DNA from: Hygrophila difformis
Lineage: Eukaryota; Streptophyta; Magnoliopsida; Lamiales; Acanthaceae
Reading direction: 5' to 3'
Length of the DNA: 64,000 bases
Assembly (NCBI GenBank): GCA_030278955.1
Contig: JAOANR010000012.1
Span: 27,707,977 to 27,771,976 of the forward strand
The translations under genes and the position numbers were made by a program. Below, in pieces: positions 56,707-64,000 of this stretch (the first letter of the stretch is position 1; every line of letters starts with the position of its first letter). The notes beneath the pieces were generated by a model. That model made no database searches. It was not told the origin of the DNA and saw only the letters and a list, made by a program, of their open reading frames with translations.

Positions 56707-57010
56707 ATGGAAACAGTGGTAAGAGATTTACTCACCCCATCCCCATTGGATTCAGATTCCATAGCATTGTCGCCCCAAGTCAGGGCATGGAACTTATTAT
56801 TCGAAGAAGAAGGTTGAGAAGAAACCCTCTTCCCAGAAGTGCGGAGACGCTTCCCTTTAATCTTTTTATGGTTATCCAAGTCAGAGTCGTCTGGGCCAAT
56901 ATCAAAGAGAGGCTTGATATCAAAATGGATACTTGGTATAGTTGTGTGTTCAGGGGGCTTGCCACCATGCTTACGAGAAACGCTAGTCCGGCTGCCGGAA
57001 TATGGAACAT
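56703..57010 (-). pseudogene. LINE family B ORF1 C-terminal part
   Basis: The open segment contains KPPEHTTIPSIHFDIKPLFD and a basic stretch KKIKGKRLRTSGKRVSSQ, then ends TVSM-stop, with TGA at 56703-56705 overlapping the ORF2 frame. The N-terminal part and zinc knuckle are absent. The exact 5' limit is uncertain. Confidence 0.65.
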
Positions 57011-57089
57011 GTAACAATATGCATACACAACTCACAAAGGACTTCAAAAACTACTACTCCAATATAAAGTAAGCATTGAAACTTCAAAC

Positions 57090-57653
57090 TAGGGGTGTGT
57101 CGGTACGGTATACCGAAAAAATTCAACTATACCGTATACCGTACCGAACTTTACGGTATAAAAAATTTCATACCGTTGCCGTACCGAACCTTTCGGTATA
57201 CCGATCTTCGGTAAAGTTTCATTATGAAATACTTCCATATCGTTGCCATACCGACATTTCAGTAAGTTCGGTATATACCGCTATACCGAATATTCGGTAC
57301 ATACCAACATACCGGTATCGCGGTATATACCGACATACCGAACATTTGCTACATACCGACATACCGGTATTGCGGTATATACTACCATACCGAACTTTTG
57401 CTACATACTAGCATACCAGTACTACAGTATATAACGGTATCGCGGTATATACCGACATACCGAACAATCGGTATATACCGATACCACGGTATATACCGAA
57501 GTTCGGTACGGTAACGGTGTACCGCGATATCAAAAAATTTATACCGTTACCGTACCGAAAATTACGGTATATCGAAAATTTCGGTATTCTCGGTATTTTT
57601 CCGGTACGGTTATGTGCGGTATGCGGTATATTCGGTATTTTTCCCCAACCCTA
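57090..57653. mobile_element. TACCG/CGGTA-rich hAT-like element, copy 2
   Basis: Ends TAGGGGTGTGTCGGTACGG and, inverted, TAGGGTTGGGGAAAAATACC. Flanks CTTCAAAC (57082-57089) and CTTCAAAT (57654-57661) form an 8-bp target duplication with one mismatch. The body is the same CGGTATACCG vocabulary as 44419-45063. It lies about 130 bp upstream of the CDKA TATA box. Confidence 0.78.
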
Positions 57654-57785
57654 CTTCAAATTAAATGTGTATTATATTTTATTCAATTTTATCAAAAGAA
57701 GGAACATAAAAAATTATTACTACTATATGGAAAGAGTATCTGTAGAGCATAGATATATATAGATATTAACAAAAGACCAAAACCG

Positions 57786-57793
57786 TATATAAA
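57786..57793 (+). promoter_or_regulatory. TATA box of the CDKA gene (candidate)
   Basis: TATATAAA lies about 40 bp before a pyrimidine-rich leader (57820-57924). That leader ends at a clear donor CTCTG|GTAAGT (57925), giving a 5'UTR intron of about 728 bp that closes just before the ATG at 58653. Confidence 0.6.
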
Positions 57794-58652
57794 TATGGTA
57801 GGAGTATAATAAAGAGAGACCAACCCTATATCTAATTTTACTCTCAATTGCAGAGCACAGCCTACACTCTTTTGCTCGCGCTTTTTTTCCCTCTTTCTCT
57901 TCCATATAATTTCATCGATCTCTGGTAAGTCTGCCGCATCGCTTCTCACTTTGTATCGCCTTGCTTTTTCGCCTTTTTTTTTTCACGTGATTGCAATGCA
58001 CTCACAGTTTATGTGTTTTTTTTGCTTCTGCATCTTTGCGTTAATGGTGGATCCATGTTAATTGATTGCTATATGTGCTGTTTTTGTGTTAATTAAAATG
58101 GAAATTGATGTGAGCGTGCATTAATGCCTTCGGATTGATAATTCCGAACTAGTTTAACTACTCCGTGTTAATTTGTGCAGTTATTTGTTTGTTTGTTTAC
58201 TTATTTTTACTTATGTCAAAATTTTGACGGTAGTGAAAATGAGCGTTGATTTTCTGGTTTTTGAAACGATTTTCTAGTGTATTATTTTATGTTTTTGGCG
58301 AACTTTGTTTTGGAAGTAAATGTATTCTGAAATTTGTGTTGGTTTTTATTTGTGGCATTGTGCTGTGTACTGATAGGCTGCTGCTGATGATTTTGTTGCC
58401 TGATGTAGTAGTCTATTATGAATCTGGTTTTCTGTATGGTGATCAAATGAAGTGGTATGGGTTTGAGTGGCTGCTTTACAAATTAAGAGAATCTCTTAGC
58501 TACAAGTGATGGTGTTTATTATGTAATCTACTTGTATACGTTTTTATGTGCAATGTGCCAATGTTTATGCGACATAGTATAGTCATGCTCTAATAATTTA
58601 TGTTTTCTTTATGCAATGTACGCTGATGATGGTTTCCATTACTGTCAACTAG

Positions 58653-61268
<2,616 letters not shown>

Positions 61269-62013
61269 TTGCTGCCCTAAGGCATCCTGGTGCAACTGTA
61301 TATTTCAATCCGTGGCATCGGTTGGGATTTTGCTCCAAATATATAAAAGACATTCGGGTGAGCTTATTATATCACTTTTTTCTTTTCTTTATCCTGTTAT
61401 TGGGGAGATTCATTCTATCTTTGGCGGGCACAATATAATTGGGTTGCATTCGACGTATAAAGTCTTGGTTGCTTGTGCTTTCAGTTGCTTATTCAGCTCC
61501 ACTGTTTGTGTGATTGTTTATGTCTTGTTTTGCCTTTTTGGCTGTAATATCATCATGCCCTGTGTACGAACATGACTTGGTCCCCATTTGATTGAATTGC
61601 TATGGTGTGCCATAATTTTCAAGTTTTCTTTCTCTTCTGTTGTCTTGTATTAAACCTCCAATTTCTTGGAGTTGTAGTATATTGCAAAAACGAAAATTTT
61701 TTGTTTGATTTTATTGTGAAGCTACTATGGTTTGTACTATCTTTTTATGTTGTTGGATGGCTTTTCCCATTGTTAATATCTAGTGTCTCAACTTATTAAT
61801 GGAGGTAGTCTTAGAGCTCCACCTTTTAATTGAGCTCTTGATTGACAAAGTAAATTGCTTTGCTTCACATAAATTTGGAGATACCTGGTCAACAGTCAAC
61901 GCAACAATAAAGTTACTGATATACTACTATATTTTTATTTTTTTGAATTATTTAATGTTTTTCTAATTATATTTAGATTTAGTGCGCCAATTGAATCATA
62001 TAATGAATAATAA
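61269..62013. other. CDKA 3' region
   Basis: T-rich sequence with the presumed 3'UTR and polyadenylation region. No other gene is visible; ORFs at 61222-61575 and 61602-61799 are low-complexity shadows. Confidence 0.45.
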
Positions 62014-62205
62014 TTTTTTTTTTTGAGAAGCCAAAGCCAGATAAAGGGTGGTGAGAGTCCATACTACACAAATTATAAAGGGAATCGGGTGGGAATCGAA
62101 CAAGAACTTTGCTAGTCATGAAATCATGATCCCCTTTAATGAACAATTATTTGTTAAATGATTAAGTTTGAGTGATAAATGTCTTTACCCAATAGGCTAT
62201 TCAAA
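62014..62205 (-). mobile_element. SINE candidate (minus strand)
   Basis: T11 at 62014-62024 is an A-tail on the minus strand. The B box GTTCGATTCCC is the complement of 62091-62101. The 3' body ATGGACTCTCACCACCC with TCTGGCTTTGGCTTCTC is shared with the SINE-like sequence at 24.7 kb. A likely A-box region (AGCCTATTGGGTAAAGAC) is at about 62185-62202. No target duplication was identified. Confidence 0.6.
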
Positions 62206-63195
62206 GTCTAATACTTGAGCTTTTCTTTTCCCTTTTTTCTTTTTTGGTTAGAAGTGATTTACATTTATTTTTGTATAAACTCATAGCACTCTACTTTTAT
62301 GGAATGAAAACTGAAAGCAGAAATCCTTTAATTACAAGAAGAATTTAAATACCAATAATACAAAATAAATAGTAATTGGGTTGAAGCGAGGTACATAATG
62401 ATATAACCTTTTGGTATTATAATAACAAATTTGGATCCTTATGTAAGTTTTCAACGCCGAAATGCATAAAAGATTGTTGTGATTTATGAAAGAAAGTGGC
62501 CGGGAACATGATTTGAATTTCAATCTATAAATAATAAATGTAAGTTGCTTACCTAACGTCCACTGCACGTACCTAACAAGTGGGTTAACGAGCGGCTTTG
62601 GTTAGGGTGCTCTGACTCATCTCTCTTGATGTACTGTGGTACATCCTAGCCAAATTGTAATTTCAACGGTTTAAATTAAATTAAAGGGTAAAATTGTAAA
62701 TTCAATATTTAAATAGAAAATAGAACAATGAAGACTATAAACTACAATTGACGCGTAAAAAGGATGATGTCCAGCCGACTGCCACCTTCTTGATTGTCCA
62801 CATTGAAGAGTTGGGGAAGGATTACCAATCCAGCGAAATGTATCATAACGATAGGTTAATTTACTCCTTTTTTTAATAATAATATGCTCTTAGCTTGTAA
62901 TAAAAAATGAAGTATCTTCATTTATTTGTTTGATTGTGCGAGATTGAAAATTAAAAAGATAGGTGCTCAGGAACCAAAACCAGTGATAATACAAGGATAA
63001 CAAAAGTTATTTCAGCGAAATAGCAGTTTGATTTTCAGCGAAATGGTAATGTGATTTTCAGCGACGATAGTTTTTTTTTTAATTTTTATTTTTTTTATTT
63101 CAGTGTCTAGTACACTTCCTCTCCTCTCTCAATCTCTCTCTGCTTTTCTTCTTTCCCACACACACCTCCTCCATTTCCCAAATATCCCCCTCCAT
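62206..63195. other. Intergenic region with a second CAGCGA-motif element remnant
   Basis: 62600-63070 resembles parts of the MULE-like element at 17502-18247: GTACTGTGGTACATCC, then TTTCAACGG and AAAGGGTAAAATT, followed by CAGCGA motifs. From about 63110 the sequence turns pyrimidine-rich (CTCTCAATCTCTCTCTG), as in a plant 5' leader. Confidence 0.5.
63011..63066 (+). repeat. Three TTCAGCGA motifs with 23-nt spacing
   Basis: TTCAGCGAAAT at 63011, TTCAGCGAAAT at 63034 and TTCAGCGACGA at 63057. Motif and spacing are the same as in the array at 17668-18112. Confidence 0.75.
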
Positions 63196-63511
63196 TATGG
63201 TTCGCCGTCTCGGCCGAGACGGCCGAGATCTCGCCGAGTCGTAACTGGAATGGCAGGTGCCGTTCCGAGAACGATATCCGGTTTAATTTTTAACTCATCT
63301 TCGCGTTATCGCCGAGAAATCGTCCGGTATGCCGAAATATTCGAGATATCGCCGAGATTTCACAGATAGCACCGAGATTTCACCGAAATTTCATTTAAAT
63401 ATTTTTTGCTATAAAATGCAATGATCCGATATTTGTCCGCGACAATACACCGCGACCGATGTGGAACTACCGCGACCGCGACGCGACCGGTTCCCGCGAT
63501 GGCGAACCATG
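63196..63511. mobile_element. hAT-like MITE rich in GCCGAGA/CGCGACC words
   Basis: Ends TATGGTTCGCC and GGCGAACCATG are inverted repeats. Flanks CCCTCCAT (63188-63195) and CCCTCCAA (63512-63519) form an 8-bp target duplication with one mismatch. The interior repeats CGCCGAGAT and ACCGCGACC, probably diverged arms of one foldback. Confidence 0.68.
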
Positions 63512-64000
63512 CCCTCCAACCTCACCACCGCCAACCGTTTCTTCTCCTCCTGGGACTTCTCCCCGACCCCTACTCCTTTTTGCTAGCCTTACCTGTTCAT
63601 TCTCCCGCGTCTCCATTCTCAATCACGACATAGATTTCTCCGACTCCCCTAGACTAGACTCGACGGAACCCTCTCCTGCCTGCATCTCCCCATCTTACCG
63701 CACCGTACCGCCCTCACCCAGCTCACTCTCTTTGTTGCTATTATAAATGATCCAATCCGTTCCTAGTTCGCTTCTCTCCACTTACTCAAGGTCATCGTCC
63801 TCACCTCCAGACGACTCACCCGCGAAATCCCTCAATTTCCGCTGGAATCAGATCACCATAATTCCACCGACAATCGACACATTACGACACATTACCACAG
63901 CTCGGAGTCTTGGTTCTAGCATCCAACATCCTCTCCAGCCGGATGTTGTGCCTCTTCTCAGAAAACCTCCTCCACCAGGATCTCTGCGGCAAACACAGTC
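63512..64000 (+). other. C-rich sequence, possibly the 5' part of a gene continuing past the window
   Basis: Base composition changes to C/T-rich with no MITE signature. That fits a leader or first exon of a plus-strand gene. Open frames exist (for example 63459-63746), but none shows a domain I recognise, so no product is assigned. Confidence 0.35.

Larger units (their letters stand above)
52530..57010 (-). mobile_element. Near-full-length LINE, family B
   Basis: Minus-strand element with a T11 tail at 52530-52540, complete-length but damaged ORF2, and the C-terminal third of ORF1. The 5' boundary near 57010 is approximate; no target duplication was identified. Protein sequence is clearly different from family A (endonuclease start IEFREFSVLAWNIRG). 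Confidence 0.85.

Overview
This is nuclear DNA of a flowering plant, most likely a eudicot. It has spliced genes with plant-type introns, plant-specific protein families (a PSTAIRE-type CDKA, a HAESA-like receptor kinase, a plant ATP-phosphofructokinase) and plant L1-type LINEs that encode an RNase H domain. Only about 10 kb is coding sequence or intron of five host genes. The rest is AT-rich intergenic DNA packed with transposable elements.

Host genes, left to right: (1) the last two exons of an alpha-type Aurora kinase (+, 53-578, cut by the window edge); (2) a complete 13-exon ATP-dependent 6-phosphofructokinase (-, 5953-10657, 461 aa) with one GC-AG intron and a solo LTR in its first intron; (3) a complete 3-exon mitoribosomal small-subunit protein mS34 gene (+, 21630-23797, 151 aa) with a telo-box upstream; (4) a complete 2-exon LRR receptor kinase of the HSL3/NUT type (-, 27708-31137, 1025 aa); (5) a complete CDKA (CDC2a-type) gene (+, 58653-61268, 294 aa). 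They have no operon-like relationship. Aurora kinase and CDKA both act in the cell cycle but lie 58 kb apart.

Mobile DNA: seven L1-type LINE copies, all with their coding strand on the minus strand. They lie at 11.1-16.8, 19.6-20.5, 31.5-34.1, 43.0-43.8, 45.9-47.7, 47.9-52.3 and 52.5-57.0 kb. The last four form a near-continuous block. One carries an uninterrupted 1351-aa endonuclease/RT/RNase H ORF2. Around and inside them are a 2.3-kb non-autonomous Helitron, hAT-like and MULE-like non-autonomous elements, SINE candidates, a solo LTR and at least 16 MITEs with TACTCCCTCCGT-type ends. Nesting is common: LINE in foldback MITE, hAT in LINE, SINE in hAT, MULE-like element in MITE.

The least ordinary structures are: a 746-bp MULE-like element (17502-18247) whose interior is an array of about 18 degenerate TTCAGCGACAT motifs at a 21-24-nt period, with the same motif and 23-nt spacing again at 63.0 kb; and a 1.05-kb palindrome (44216-45264) with a 10-bp target duplication and a TACCG-rich element placed exactly at its centre of symmetry. 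No conserved multi-gene system of an unknown kind was seen; the novelty is in repeat architecture.
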